From contig NZ_AP024903.1 of assembly GCF_024347095.1 (NCBI RefSeq), positions 682,001 through 746,000 of the forward strand: a stretch of 64,000 nt of DNA. The letters run 5' to 3'. Below, piece by piece: positions 20,385 through 30,057 of the stretch (position 1 is the stretch's first letter; each line of letters starts with the position of its first letter). This stretch comes from Vibrio rhizosphaerae (GTDB taxonomy: Bacteria > Pseudomonadota > Gammaproteobacteria > Enterobacterales > Vibrionaceae). The notes beneath the pieces are model-generated. The model did not search any database. It was given only the letters and a program-made list of their open reading frames with translations, and was not told where the DNA came from. A program made the translations under genes and the position numbers.

Positions 20385-21503
20385 TTATTGAGGGGTATAA
20401 ATGACGCCCAGTGACACCGCTTTGGTTGCGCCAGTGACTTCAGGTACGTTACTCGGAAGTCCGTGTATGCGTTGGTGTGCCAGCCAGGCAAAAGCCATCG
20501 CTTCCATATCATCGCTGTTAACGCCTTGTGCCGAGGTGTTACTGACCTGCCAGTCTGTCAGCAAGGTTTGTAAGTCCTGCATCAATAGCGGATTGTTCGC
20601 CCCGCCACCACAGACAAACAGCCGGGGCTGAATCCCGCTGGCATACATGCAGCTTTGATCGGCAATGGTTTCAGCGGTCAGCCGACACAGGGTTCTTTGC
20701 ACATTTTCTGGCGTGATATGATGGTTCACTAATCTGACTTTCGATTGCACCCAATCCAGATTGAAATATTCTCTGCCGGTACTTTTGGGGGCGGGTGCTG
20801 CAAAATAGCGATCTTGCTTCATCAGCTCTAGCAGCGGCATATCAATTTGCCCGCTACGCGCCATCTGTGCATCTTGATCAAATTTTTCTCGCGTGTGGTA
20901 TTGGCACCAAGCATCCATCAGGATGTTACCCGGGCCGGTATCATATCCTAAAAGCGGCTGCTCCGGTCTGATCACAGAGATATTGGCAATCCCACCAATA
21001 TTCAGTACGACAAGTGTCGCATCATCATGTGCAAAGACCTCCCGATGAAACGCAGGCACGAGAGGTGCCCCCTGACCGCCCAGCGCCATGTCTTTACGAC
21101 GAAAATCTGCGACAGTATCAATCCCGGTTTTCGTGGCGATGATATGGGCATCACCAAGCTGCATTGTAAAAGGTGTATCCCCTGTCGGATGGTGATAGAC
21201 CGTCTGACCGTGGCAGCCAATCGCCCGGATATCCTGAGCCTGATATCCGCTTTGTGCCAATAGTGCATTGACAGCATCAGCAAACAAGTGCCCGAGACGG
21301 TGATCGAGGATTCCTATCGCCGGAAGATGGGTCGGCTGACCGGTACAGATATTGAGAATACTCTGCTTAATTGATTCTGGCATCGGATACATGGTCGATG
21401 AGAGTAACCGAATGTGACGGCCATCAATCTCTATCAGCGCCACATCAACCCCATCGAGACTCGTGCCGGACATCACGCCAATATATCGTTCTTTCTGAGC
21501 CAT
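20385..21503 (-). CDS. anmK: Anhydro-N-acetylmuramic acid kinase AnmK
   Basis: Phosphorylates and hydrolyses 1,6-anhydro-MurNAc to MurNAc-6-P. The 372-aa protein has the ASKHA-fold kinase motifs GVMSGTSLDGVDVALIE near the start, GCHGQTVYHHP, NIGGIANISV and GYDTGPGN, and VCGGGANN late. I chose ATG at 21503 (AGGAAGC upstream, usual family start MAQKERYIG) over an in-frame start 24 codons earlier. It is transcribed with murQ. nagZ is on the opposite strand 221 nt away. Confidence 0.96.
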   Translation of the reverse strand: MAQKERYIGVMSGTSLDGVDVALIEIDGRHIRLLSSTMYPMPESIKQSILNICTGQPTHLPAIGILDHRLGHLFADAVNALLAQSGYQAQDIRAIGCHGQTVYHHPTGDTPFTMQLGDAHIIATKTGIDTVADFRRKDMALGGQGAPLVPAFHREVFAHDDATLVVLNIGGIANISVIRPEQPLLGYDTGPGNILMDAWCQYHTREKFDQDAQMARSGQIDMPLLELMKQDRYFAAPAPKSTGREYFNLDWVQSKVRLVNHHITPENVQRTLCRLTAETIADQSCMYASGIQPRLFVCGGGANNPLLMQDLQTLLTDWQVSNTSAQGVNSDDMEAMAFAWLAHQRIHGLPSNVPEVTGATKAVSLGVIYTPQ

Positions 21504-21724
21504 GATCGCTTCCTGCTGACGGAACATCATTGCATTGTAATTGATTTTTGTCGCAGCACCACTGTGCTGACCCATCTTTATCTGTAACTTGTTTTTTATT
21601 TTGCTTCAAACCGTTAGTCTCTGACATGAGTGGAAATCTGTTTCTGCGAATAGCACTGCATCAAAAGGTGGTTGTGTATATAATCGCGGCAAGAGAATCA
21701 ATTATTTGAGTTCAGGAGATGTGT

Positions 21725-22717
21725 ATGGGGCCGCTGTGGTTAGATGTTGAAGGATGTGAGCTGAGTGCGGAAGAGAAAGAGATGCTGGCGCATCCGACGG
21801 TCGGTGGCGTGATTCTGTTTGCCAGAAACTATTTTGACTCAAGACAGTTACAGGCTTTAACTCAGTCAATTCGCCAATATGCAAGACAACCAATACTGAT
21901 CGGTGTTGATCAGGAAGGTGGGCGTGTTCAGCGGTTTATCGACGGTTTTACCCGATTACCGGCAGCTGCAGACTATGCGCGTTTTCCTGAGAGTGAACGC
22001 ATGGCTCGGTTAGGGGGCTGGTTGATGGCCAGTGAATTGATTGCCCATGATATTGACTTAAGTTTTGCTCCGGTTCTTGATACGGGGTTTTCCTGTCGTG
22101 CGATTGGGAACCGTGCTTTTGGTGAAGCGCGTGACACGGTGATATCGATGAGTCAGGCATATATTCAGGGCATGAAGTCTGCCGGGATGGCAACAACTGG
22201 CAAACACTTTCCGGGGCACGGCGGGGTGGTCGAAGATTCACACAAAGAAACACCCTATGATCGGCGTGAAGATATTTTTGAAACGGATATGCAGGTGTTT
22301 CAGCAGCACATTCAGGCCGGAATCTTGGATGCGATGATGCCAGCGCATGTCATTTATTCGCACTATGATCCGCAGCCAGCGAGTGGTTCGGCATTCTGGT
22401 TAAAGCAGATTTTGCGTCAGCAACTCGGTTTTAAAGGCATTATTTTTTCCGACGACTTAGCGATGGAAGGTGCCTCGGTGATGGGCGATGCGCTGGCCCG
22501 TTCACATCAAGCCTTGGCGGCCGGATGTGATATGTTATTGCTGTGTAATGACCGTGCTGCGTCTGTTCGTGTCTTGGATCATCTTCCGATGATGACGGTA
22601 TCCGGTGCGGAATCTCTGCAAAAGCAACGTTCGTTTCATCCGGCAGAACTGAGAGCAACACCGCAGTGGAAACAGGCGGTTGAAGCGCTGAAGCCGCTGA
22701 CAGAGCAGGCGGAATGA
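21725..22717 (+). CDS. nagZ: Beta-N-acetylhexosaminidase NagZ
   Basis: Cytoplasmic glycoside hydrolase family 3 enzyme that removes GlcNAc from anhydromuropeptides; its product feeds AnmK and MurQ encoded next door. Conserved parts are [23 protein letters not shown], the catalytic-loop histidine in DSHKETP and the nucleophile aspartate in [12 protein letters not shown] at 21725 was chosen (AGGAG 6 nt upstream, start [10 protein letters not shown] as in E. coli); an ATG two codons earlier would have no ribosome site. Length is 330 aa. Its stop is one base from the stop of convergent btsR. Confidence 0.96.
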   Translation: MGPLWLDVEGCELSAEEKEMLAHPTVGGVILFARNYFDSRQLQALTQSIRQYARQPILIGVDQEGGRVQRFIDGFTRLPAAADYARFPESERMARLGGWLMASELIAHDIDLSFAPVLDTGFSCRAIGNRAFGEARDTVISMSQAYIQGMKSAGMATTGKHFPGHGGVVEDSHKETPYDRREDIFETDMQVFQQHIQAGILDAMMPAHVIYSHYDPQPASGSAFWLKQILRQQLGFKGIIFSDDLAMEGASVMGDALARSHQALAAGCDMLLLCNDRAASVRVLDHLPMMTVSGAESLQKQRSFHPAELRATPQWKQAVEALKPLTEQAE

Positions 22718-22718
22718 G

Positions 22719-23429
22719 CTAGCTGATGCCAAGCGTTTCTTTTAAATTTTTCAGGTAACGCCGGCTAACCGGAACTGCATGTCCCGACACGGTTACGACT
22801 TCTGCCAGACCATTCTCGAGTAGCTTGATTTCCTGAATGTTTTTCGGATGAATCAAATACTGACGGTGGCAGCGTAGCAGCGGAGTCTTCTCTTCCAGAT
22901 GCTTCAGTGTGAGCTGGCTGGTGGCTTTTTTGTCACGGGTCTGGACATGAACTCCTGCCAGATCACTACTGACAAATTCAACCGCTTGTATGGGAACAAT
23001 CACAATCCGGTTGAGCCCGCTGCATGGGATCTGTTCCAGTGACTTCGGGACAATGGGAGAAATGTCCTGTCGTTGGAGGTCTCGCTTTAATCGTTGCAGC
23101 GTTTTATGCAAACGCTTGTCATCAATGGGTTTGAGCAGATAGTCAAACGCGTTATCTTCGAAAGCTTGAATGGCGTATTGATCATAGGCGGTGACAAAAA
23201 CAATTCTCGGCATGGTTTCTTGATCTAACATCGCCAGTAGATCGATCCCCGTCAGTTGAGGCATTTGGATATCAAGAAAAACGACATCCGGTTTGAGTTG
23301 GTTGATCTGTTTCAGCCCTTCAATGGCATTTCCCGCCTGACCGATGATTTGTAAGGTTTCATCTTCTTCCAGCAGTTGGATCAGTTCTTCTCTGGCATGT
23401 ATTTCATCATCAATAATCAGCACTTGCAT
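22719..23429 (-). CDS. btsR: LytTR response regulator BtsR
   Basis: DNA-binding response regulator of the pyruvate-sensing BtsS/BtsR system. The 236-aa protein has a receiver domain (about 1-120; the phosphoacceptor aspartate is in VVFLDIQMPQLTG, with the KPID lysine at the end) and a C-terminal LytTR domain that shows LKHLEEKTPLLRCHRQYLIH-type wording and VPVSRRYLKNLKE. Agreement with E. coli BtsR is high throughout. It follows btsS after 23 nt. Likely target is cstA, 4 kb away, which carries matching operator repeats. Confidence 0.94.
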   Translation of the reverse strand: MQVLIIDDEIHAREELIQLLEEDETLQIIGQAGNAIEGLKQINQLKPDVVFLDIQMPQLTGIDLLAMLDQETMPRIVFVTAYDQYAIQAFEDNAFDYLLKPIDDKRLHKTLQRLKRDLQRQDISPIVPKSLEQIPCSGLNRIVIVPIQAVEFVSSDLAGVHVQTRDKKATSQLTLKHLEEKTPLLRCHRQYLIHPKNIQEIKLLENGLAEVVTVSGHAVPVSRRYLKNLKETLGIS

Positions 23430-23452
23430 TCAAATATTCTCTCAACGGAATT

Positions 23453-25138
23453 TCAGGTTAGGTTTGGGAGTAAAAACTGCATTTTGGTCGAGATATCCGC
23501 TTGGACATCGGTTTGCAGTTGCGATGCATGACCAAAATAATTGATCAGCCGCTTTTCGACAATTTGCATCCCCAGGCCGTGGGTTTGACTGGGTGAAGAA
23601 CGGTAGAGCCCGGCATTATCTTCAACAACAATCAGGTGTCCCTCCGCTGTCGGTTGATTATAAATACGAATCTTACCCAGCCCGAGTAAATTGGATGTGC
23701 CATGTTTGATAGCATTTTCTACTAAGGGCTGGAGGGTAAATGTAGGCAAACGTCGCTCCATCAGTGAGGGCTCGATCTGAATTTCAATCTTAAGGCGATC
23801 ACAAAACCGGGCTTGTTCAATCATCAAATAAGCATTCACATGCGCCAGTTCTTCAGCAAGGGTGATGGTTTCAATATTCTGTTTTAAGTTACTGCGAAAA
23901 AAATGAGCCAGATGCTGGATCAGTTCGCGAGCCTGAGGGGGATCGGTGCGAATGATCGCACTGATTGTATTTAAAGCATTAAAGAGAAAATGAGGATTCA
24001 CTTGTGCATGCAGAAGCTTGATTTCTGCCTGAGATAATAAGGTTTTCTTCTGTTGATATTCACCATGAAGAATCTGGCTCGACAAGAGCTGCGCAATACC
24101 GCCAGCCATTGACATATTAATTGAGGAGAACAACTTGCGCTTCTGCTCATACAGTTTGATTGTCCCGATGACACGGTCATCAACGCGTAGCGGAATGATC
24201 AGTGCGGAGCCTAATTTACAGTCCGGTGACAGAGAACATTGATAAGGGCGTTCGTATCCGTCGAGATAGATAATTTCATTTTTTTCAATCGACTCCAGTG
24301 TTTTGGGCGATGAGATGGGTGTATTCGGATGATGGTGATCGTCGCCAATCCCGATGAAAGCGAGGATTTTTTCCCGATCGGTAATGGATACGGCACCGAC
24401 ATTGGTTTCCTCATAGACAATACGGGCAACCGGTCCTGCGGTTTTGGCGGTAAATTCATCGGATAGTAACCCGACGGAACGTTCCGCAATACGTAACGCT
24501 TTACGGGAAAAGGTTGCAGAGTATTCTTCATAAATCGATTTTTTATCTTTCAGAATGCTCATAAACAACGCTGCGCCGACGGAGTTGGCAATAATCATCG
24601 GAGCGGCGATGGTACTGACCAGTGAAAACGCTTGGTCATATGGTTTCGCAACCGATAGGATAATCAGCATCTGAATGATTTCAGCAAACAAGGTGATCCC
24701 GAAGACGACCCCCGGATGAAACAAACGTTCCCGCTGATATCTTCTCATCAGATAAGTATGCAATAATCCGCCAATCAGGCCTTCGGTTGTGGTTGAGATC
24801 GCACAGGCTAAATCGGTAAACCCGCCGAGCGAGTAACGATGAAGTCCACCGGTCAAACCAACCGCAAATCCGACAATTGGCCCGCCGAATAATCCTCCCA
24901 TAACGGCGCCAATCGCCCGGGTATTGGCGATGGCATCATTGATCTGTAAGCCAAAATAAGTGCCTAGAATACAAAACAGAGAGAAAAGCACATAAATGGA
25001 TAATCTGTGCTCTAAACGGGAAGATATGTTCAGGAGTGGCAGAAAGAGCGGCGTTTTACTGAGCATATAAGCCAGAACCAGATAAACGCACATTTGTTGC
25101 AGTAGGGAAAGAATCACATCCATGATGATACAAAACAT
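23453..25138 (-). CDS. btsS: LytS-type sensor histidine kinase BtsS
   Basis: Membrane sensor kinase that in E. coli binds extracellular pyruvate with high affinity. The 561-aa protein has a LytS 5TM region (about 1-190, with GGPIVGFAVGLTGGLHRYSLGG), a GAF-like domain (about 220-350, GIGDDHH, YQCSLSPDCKLGSALIIP), and a His-kinase domain with LLHAQVNPHFLFNALNTISA, where H in NPHF is the phosphosite, then the N-box VENAIKHG. Start ATG at 25138 is used; ATG at 25123 (start MDVILSLL) is equally possible as neither has a good ribosome site. Confidence 0.94.
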   Translation of the reverse strand: MFCIIMDVILSLLQQMCVYLVLAYMLSKTPLFLPLLNISSRLEHRLSIYVLFSLFCILGTYFGLQINDAIANTRAIGAVMGGLFGGPIVGFAVGLTGGLHRYSLGGFTDLACAISTTTEGLIGGLLHTYLMRRYQRERLFHPGVVFGITLFAEIIQMLIILSVAKPYDQAFSLVSTIAAPMIIANSVGAALFMSILKDKKSIYEEYSATFSRKALRIAERSVGLLSDEFTAKTAGPVARIVYEETNVGAVSITDREKILAFIGIGDDHHHPNTPISSPKTLESIEKNEIIYLDGYERPYQCSLSPDCKLGSALIIPLRVDDRVIGTIKLYEQKRKLFSSINMSMAGGIAQLLSSQILHGEYQQKKTLLSQAEIKLLHAQVNPHFLFNALNTISAIIRTDPPQARELIQHLAHFFRSNLKQNIETITLAEELAHVNAYLMIEQARFCDRLKIEIQIEPSLMERRLPTFTLQPLVENAIKHGTSNLLGLGKIRIYNQPTAEGHLIVVEDNAGLYRSSPSQTHGLGMQIVEKRLINYFGHASQLQTDVQADISTKMQFLLPNLT

Positions 25139-25229
25139 CTTGTAAACTGTTTGCTTATTCTAGGGGAAGGCTCAGCAATAAAATACTAATCAACCAATGA
25201 ATTGTGATGACATGGTGGCTGTATTGTTG

Positions 25230-25247
25230 TGTAAATTTAGGTTTACA
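25230..25247 (+). promoter_or_regulatory. TyrR box 1 (strong) upstream of aroF
   Basis: TGTAAA-TTTAGG-TTTACA is an exact match to the TyrR consensus TGTAAAN6TTTACA, 140 bp before the aroF start codon. Expected to mediate tyrosine-dependent repression of aroF-tyrA. Confidence 0.88.
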
Positions 25248-25252
25248 ATTAA

Positions 25253-25270
25253 TGTTTCTTTTATTTTACA
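25253..25270 (+). promoter_or_regulatory. TyrR box 2 (weak) upstream of aroF
   Basis: TGTTTC-N6-TTTACA: the right half is perfect and the left half is degenerate. It starts 23 bp after the first base of box 1, about two helical turns, on the same DNA face, which fits the strong/weak pair arrangement seen at TyrR targets. Confidence 0.6.
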
Positions 25271-25341
25271 TTCACAAGTGCCATTTTTACTGGTAATTTA
25301 AGCGGCATATGTGATTTAATTCTCGTTAACATAAAATAGCG

Positions 25342-25359
25342 TGTAAATTTTTTTGTACA
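25342..25359 (+). promoter_or_regulatory. TyrR box 3 next to the aroF ribosome site
   Basis: TGTAAA-N6-TGTACA differs from the consensus at one base. It ends 10 nt before the aroF start codon, beside the Shine-Dalgarno sequence, so bound TyrR would block the very start of the transcript. Confidence 0.65.
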
Positions 25360-25369
25360 GGTGGCAATG

Positions 25370-26437
25370 ATGAATGAACTTAATGATATTAATATAATTG
25401 ACCAACAGGTTTTGATTACTCCGGAAGCACTGAAAGCGAAACTGCCTCTGAGTGAAAGAGCACAGCAATTCATTCATCAGTCTCGCCAGACGATTGCTGA
25501 TATTATTCATAAACGGGATCACCGTTTACTGGTGGTCTGTGGCCCTTGTTCAATTCATGATTTAGACGCGGCTAAAGCGTACGCCAAACGTTTTAAAGCG
25601 TTGGCCGAAGCTGTCAGTGATCAGCTGTATTTGGTGATGCGGGTTTACTTTGAAAAACCACGGACAACTGTGGGTTGGAAAGGATTGATCAATGACCCGC
25701 ATCTGGATGGCACATTTGATATCGAGCACGGGTTACATGTTGGCCGACAATTATTGGTCGAGCTGGCAGAAATGGAAATCCCGCTCGCGACGGAAGCGCT
25801 TGATCCGATCAGCCCGCAGTACCTTTCTGATACATTCAGCTGGGCGGCGATTGGTGCAAGAACAACCGAGTCTCAGACACACCGGGAAATGGCCAGTGGT
25901 CTTTCGATGCCAATCGGATTTAAAAATGGTACTGACGGCAGTTTATCTACGGCAATTAATGCCATGCAGGCCGCTTCATCAAGTCACCGCTTCATGGGCA
26001 TAAATGCCGAAGGGCAGGTCGCTTTACTGACCACTCAAGGCAACTCAAACGGTCATGTGATTCTGCGTGGCGGTAAGCAAACGAATTATGATTCAGTTTC
26101 TGTTGCTGAATGTGAAGCAGAGATGCACAATGCAAAACTTGACCCGGCATTGATGGTTGACTGTAGTCATGCGAATTCCCGTAAAGACTTCAGACGTCAG
26201 CCGCTGGTTGCTGAAGATGTCATTCATCAGATCCGTGAGGGAAATCGCTCGATTATCGGACTGATGATCGAAAGTCATATTCATGAAGGAAACCAATCCG
26301 CTGATTTACCGCGTGAGGAAATGCAGTATGGTGTTTCCATCACGGATGCATGTATTAGCTGGGAAGCGACCGAGAGCTTGTTGCGTCGCGCGCATCAGGA
26401 TTTGGTTCCATTCTTAGAAAAACGTTTGCAAGATTAA
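25370..26437 (+). CDS. aroF: DAHP synthase, tyrosine-regulated type (AroF)
   Basis: First enzyme of the shikimate pathway: joins PEP and erythrose 4-phosphate. The 355-aa protein has VVCGPCSIHD, FEKPRTTVGWKGLINDP, GARTTESQTHRE, KNGTDGS and HVILRGGK. Among the isozymes I assign AroF because the gene is followed by tyrA, as in E. coli aroF-tyrA, and has three TyrR boxes upstream. ATG at 25370 is favoured (AGGTGG 5 nt upstream); ATG at 25367 and GTG at 25361 are in frame. tyrA follows after 12 nt. Confidence 0.93.
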   Translation: MNELNDINIIDQQVLITPEALKAKLPLSERAQQFIHQSRQTIADIIHKRDHRLLVVCGPCSIHDLDAAKAYAKRFKALAEAVSDQLYLVMRVYFEKPRTTVGWKGLINDPHLDGTFDIEHGLHVGRQLLVELAEMEIPLATEALDPISPQYLSDTFSWAAIGARTTESQTHREMASGLSMPIGFKNGTDGSLSTAINAMQAASSSHRFMGINAEGQVALLTTQGNSNGHVILRGGKQTNYDSVSVAECEAEMHNAKLDPALMVDCSHANSRKDFRRQPLVAEDVIHQIREGNRSIIGLMIESHIHEGNQSADLPREEMQYGVSITDACISWEATESLLRRAHQDLVPFLEKRLQD

Positions 26438-26449
26438 AAGAGGTTGTTC

Positions 26450-27577
26450 ATGTCAGTTGAGCTCAACGCGTTACGCGATCAGATAGATGAAGTCGATCAG
26501 CAGATGATTCAGCTGCTTGCGCGTCGTCTGGCATTGGTTGAAAAAGTCGGTGAAGTGAAAAGTCAGCATGGTTTGCCGATCTATGCCCCTGAACGTGAAG
26601 CTGCGATGTTGGCGGCTCGTCGTGAAGAAGCGGAAAACCAAGGGGTTCCTGCTCAACTGATAGAAGATATTCTACGCCGGACCATGCGTGAGTCTTATGC
26701 GAGTGAGAAAGATGCTGGCTTTAAATGTTTGAACCCAGAACTGCGTCCGATTGTGATTGTCGGTGGAAAGGGTCAGCTCGGTGGTCTGTTTGCCCGTATG
26801 TTCCGGTTATCCGGTTATACGGTCAAAATTCTCGGGAGTCAGGACTGGGATCGTGCTGATGAACTATTACATGACGCGGGAATGGTTGTCGTGACCGTGC
26901 CGATTCATCTGACGCTGGATGTTATATCGAAGCTCAAACATCTGCCTGAAGATTGTATTTTGTGCGATCTGACCTCGATAAAATCGAAGCCATTACAAGC
27001 CATGCTAAAGGTCCATGCCGGGCCGGTTGTCGGATTACACCCGATGTTTGGCCCCGATGTGCCAAGCCTTGCGAAGCAGGTGGTTGTTTATTGTGATGGG
27101 CGCGGTGCGGACAGTTATCAGTGGCTGCTCCAGCAGATATCGATTTGGGGAGCCAGTTTGTGCAAGATTCGGGCAGAGGATCATGATCATGGGATGACAT
27201 TGATTCAGGCTCTGAGACACTTTACATCTTACGTGTATGGCTTGCATCTCTCGAAAGAAAATCCTGACTTAGCCAAGCTGCTTCAGCTCAGTTCTCCGAT
27301 TTACCGGCTGGAATTAGTGATGGTCGGGCGCTTATTTGGGCAGGACCCGAACCTTTACGGCGACATCATTTTTTCTTCAGAAGAAAATACTGACATGATT
27401 CGTCGTTTCTATCAGTGCTTTACCGAAGCCATGTCGATTATTGATGAAGATGACAAAGGGCGCTTTATCGAGAGTTTTACGAAAACCAGCCAATGGTTCG
27501 GTGACTACTCACAAAAGTTTATGTCGGAAAGCCAGAGTCTCCTCAAACATGCCAATGATGCAATTCACCGCGGGTAA
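26450..27577 (+). CDS. tyrA: Chorismate mutase/prephenate dehydrogenase TyrA
   Basis: Converts chorismate to prephenate and on to 4-hydroxyphenylpyruvate, for tyrosine. The 375-aa protein has an AroQ chorismate mutase domain (about 1-90, [19 protein letters not shown]) and a prephenate dehydrogenase with the Rossmann turn [23 protein letters not shown] and [15 protein letters not shown]. Start ATG at 26450 has AAAAGAGG 6 nt upstream, which rules out the in-frame TTG at 26444. Co-transcribed with aroF; the terminator at 27612 follows. Confidence 0.97.
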   Translation: MSVELNALRDQIDEVDQQMIQLLARRLALVEKVGEVKSQHGLPIYAPEREAAMLAARREEAENQGVPAQLIEDILRRTMRESYASEKDAGFKCLNPELRPIVIVGGKGQLGGLFARMFRLSGYTVKILGSQDWDRADELLHDAGMVVVTVPIHLTLDVISKLKHLPEDCILCDLTSIKSKPLQAMLKVHAGPVVGLHPMFGPDVPSLAKQVVVYCDGRGADSYQWLLQQISIWGASLCKIRAEDHDHGMTLIQALRHFTSYVYGLHLSKENPDLAKLLQLSSPIYRLELVMVGRLFGQDPNLYGDIIFSSEENTDMIRRFYQCFTEAMSIIDEDDKGRFIESFTKTSQWFGDYSQKFMSESQSLLKHANDAIHRG

Positions 27578-27611
27578 AACGGCTCGTTGCATCGTCAACT
27601 GAAAGTACAAA

Positions 27612-27637
27612 AAAGAGCGGATGAACCGCTCTTTTTT
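27612..27637 (+). terminator. Terminator of aroF-tyrA
   Basis: AAAGAGCGG-ATGAA-CCGCTCTTT followed by a T run; strong intrinsic terminator. Confidence 0.92.
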
Positions 27638-27689
27638 TACATGTTAAGCGCATAATGCTCACCACTTGGGGCGTGATGATTGAGCCTGA

Positions 27690-28085
27690 CTATATTTTAT
27701 CCGGTGCCTCGCTTTCATCCTCATCACCTAAATCAGTCAGGTGTTCGAGTTCCCGATGTAAGAGGGCATCATTACCGACATTGAGCTCAATCAGCCGTTT
27801 CAGGTGAGAAATACTATCGACATCAATATAAGCAATACTGGCGTGCAATGTACTGTTTTTCATACTGACAATATTGGCTGTCATTTGAATCGAGATATCA
27901 CTTTCAGGGAGTGGAAACTCAATGTAGATCGGTTGTTGAAGATCAAGTCTCGTGTCATCAAGAATAGAAAGCAAGATCCCATGCAGTGATAGATCCTGAA
28001 CGGTCGTTGCAAGGTGGATTGACCCTTGGGTCAGTAAAGCCGGAGCTCGGTAGATAATCCGTGAAAATCGACGTTTTTCTGCCAT
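27690..28085 (-). CDS. PilZ-domain protein
   Basis: Single PilZ domain of 131 aa, a likely cyclic di-GMP receptor. Both binding elements are present: the arginine motif at the start (RRFSRIIYRAP, RxxxR) and the second-strand motif DLSLHGILLS, D-x-S-x-x-G. No other domain or membrane span is seen, so it probably acts through a partner protein. The acidic tail DLGDEDESEAPDK is unusual but of unknown meaning. Downstream of ettA on the same strand, but a terminator separates them. Confidence 0.85.
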   Translation of the reverse strand: MAEKRRFSRIIYRAPALLTQGSIHLATTVQDLSLHGILLSILDDTRLDLQQPIYIEFPLPESDISIQMTANIVSMKNSTLHASIAYIDVDSISHLKRLIELNVGNDALLHRELEHLTDLGDEDESEAPDKI

Positions 28086-28156
28086 ATCTCTGCCTCTGTC
28101 AGTGAGAAGAAGGTGCTGAGTTGAGGAGAATGCATCTTATCCGTCTTCCCTGTGAT

Positions 28157-28181
28157 AAAAAGGCCGCAATGGCGGCCTTTT
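28157..28181 (-). terminator. Terminator of ettA
   Basis: AAAAGGCCGC-AATG-GCGGCCTTTT hairpin with a T run on the minus strand, directly after the ettA stop codon. Confidence 0.88.
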
Positions 28182-28195
28182 CCGAACAGAAAACA

Positions 28196-29863
28196 CTATT
28201 TCGCAATACGTTTGTATTTAATGCGATGCGGTTCTGCCGCTTGAGCACCCAGTGTCTGTTTTAGCCATTCTGAGTATTCAGTATAGTTACCTTCATAGAA
28301 GTTGACTTGCCCTTCATCACGGTAATCAAGAATGTGTGTCGCAATTCTGTCAAGGAACCACCGGTCATGCGAAATGACCATCGCGCATCCGGGAAACTCT
28401 AACAGTGCTTCTTCCAGTGCCCGGAGTGTTTCCACATCGAGATCGTTGGTCGGTTCATCAAGCAGTAAGACGTTACCACCGGCTTTGAGTAGTTTGGCCA
28501 GATGGACACGGTTACGTTCTCCTCCGGAAAGCTCGCCGATGACTTTCTGCTGATCCACGCCTTTAAAATTAAAGCGTGAGCAGTAGGCCCGAGCCGGAAT
28601 TTCAAAGTTATTGATGCGGATAATGTCGGCACCTTCGGAAATTTCCTGAAAGACGGTATTCTTATCATTCATACTGTCACGGAACTGATCAACCGAAGCG
28701 AGCTTCACCGTATCACCGATGTCGATGGTGCCGGCATCCGGCTGTTCGATACCACTGAGCATCTTGAACAAGGTTGATTTACCTGCACCATTGGGACCAA
28801 TGATGCCGACAATTGCCCCTTTCGGCATGGTGAATGACAGATCATCAATTAACACTCTGCCATCGAATGATTTTGTGAGGTTTTTCACTTCAATGACTTT
28901 TTCACCTAAACGTTCACCTGGTGGGATAAACAGTTCATTGGTTTCATTGCGTTTTTGATGATCACTGCTCTGTAATTCTTCAAAGCGAGCCATCCGGGCT
29001 TTTGATTTTGCCTGACGACCTTTCGGATTCTGACGAACCCATTCAAGCTCTTTCTCGATGGTTTTCTGCCGGGCTTTTTCCTGCGCAGCTTCCTGTTTCA
29101 GACGGGCGTCTTTCTGTTCCAGCCAAGAGGTATAGTTCCCTTGCCATGGAATCCCTTCACCCCGGTCAAGCTCCAGAATCCAACCTGCTGCATTGTCCAA
29201 GAAATAGCGGTCGTGGGTAATTGCGACCACAGTACCGCTGTAATCGACCAGAAAATGCTCCAGCCAAGCAACCGATTCTGCATCCAGATGGTTGGTTGGT
29301 TCGTCTAAGAGCAGCATGTCTGGTTTTTCCAGTAGCAAACGACAAATTGCGACCCGGCGGCGCTCACCACCCGACAGATGACTAATTTTCGCATCCCATT
29401 CAGGCAGGCGAAGGGCATCTGCGGCACGCTCTAGCATGTTGTCAAGGTTGTGGCCATCTTTGGCCTGAATTAAGGCTTCCAGCTCTCCTTGCTCTTTGGC
29501 AAGCGCATCAAAATCTGCGTCCGGTTCAGCGTAAGCTGCGTAAACTGCATCGAGGCGTTCAAGGGCATTTTTTACATCAGAAACCGCTTCTTCAACAATC
29601 TCACGGACAGTTTTACTTTCGTCCAGTACCGGTTCTTGCGGTAGATAACCGACATTCAATCCCGGTTGAGGCCGGGCTTCACCATCAATGTCCGTATCAA
29701 TACCCGCCATGATGCGGAGCAGTGTTGATTTACCAGCGCCATTGAGACCCAGTACACCAATCTTGGCACCCGGGAAAAAGCTTAGAGAGATATCTTTCAG
29801 GATTTGTCTTTTCGGGGGCACAATTTTGCTCACCCGAGACATTGTATACACGTATTCAGCCAT
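28196..29863 (-). CDS. ettA: Energy-dependent translational throttle EttA (ABC-F)
   Basis: Cytoplasmic ABC-F ATPase that binds the ribosomal E site and gates entry into the elongation cycle according to the ATP/ADP ratio. The 555-aa protein has two nucleotide-binding domains, with Walker A GLNGAGKST and GPNGAGKST and signatures LSGGERRRV and LSGGERNRV. The P-site tRNA-interaction linker (about 240-320, with the basic WVRQNPKGRQAKSKARMARF block) lies between them. It is single and monocistronic, and divergent from slt. Confidence 0.97.
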   Translation of the reverse strand: MAEYVYTMSRVSKIVPPKRQILKDISLSFFPGAKIGVLGLNGAGKSTLLRIMAGIDTDIDGEARPQPGLNVGYLPQEPVLDESKTVREIVEEAVSDVKNALERLDAVYAAYAEPDADFDALAKEQGELEALIQAKDGHNLDNMLERAADALRLPEWDAKISHLSGGERRRVAICRLLLEKPDMLLLDEPTNHLDAESVAWLEHFLVDYSGTVVAITHDRYFLDNAAGWILELDRGEGIPWQGNYTSWLEQKDARLKQEAAQEKARQKTIEKELEWVRQNPKGRQAKSKARMARFEELQSSDHQKRNETNELFIPPGERLGEKVIEVKNLTKSFDGRVLIDDLSFTMPKGAIVGIIGPNGAGKSTLFKMLSGIEQPDAGTIDIGDTVKLASVDQFRDSMNDKNTVFQEISEGADIIRINNFEIPARAYCSRFNFKGVDQQKVIGELSGGERNRVHLAKLLKAGGNVLLLDEPTNDLDVETLRALEEALLEFPGCAMVISHDRWFLDRIATHILDYRDEGQVNFYEGNYTEYSEWLKQTLGAQAAEPHRIKYKRIAK

Positions 29864-30057
29864 TGCCGATCGTTCCTAACTGTTACTCATAGACCAAAAC
29901 GGTCATTTTATACTAATCAGATGACATTTGTTACTCACAGACATTTTTTTCATGCAGACTTTGGGGTGTCAGATCATTTGGGAAAAAATTTACAAATTGA
30001 TGTTGTTTGAAATTTTTTGTTAATTTAGCCTCTCTCATGTAATAAATGAGGAAAAAC

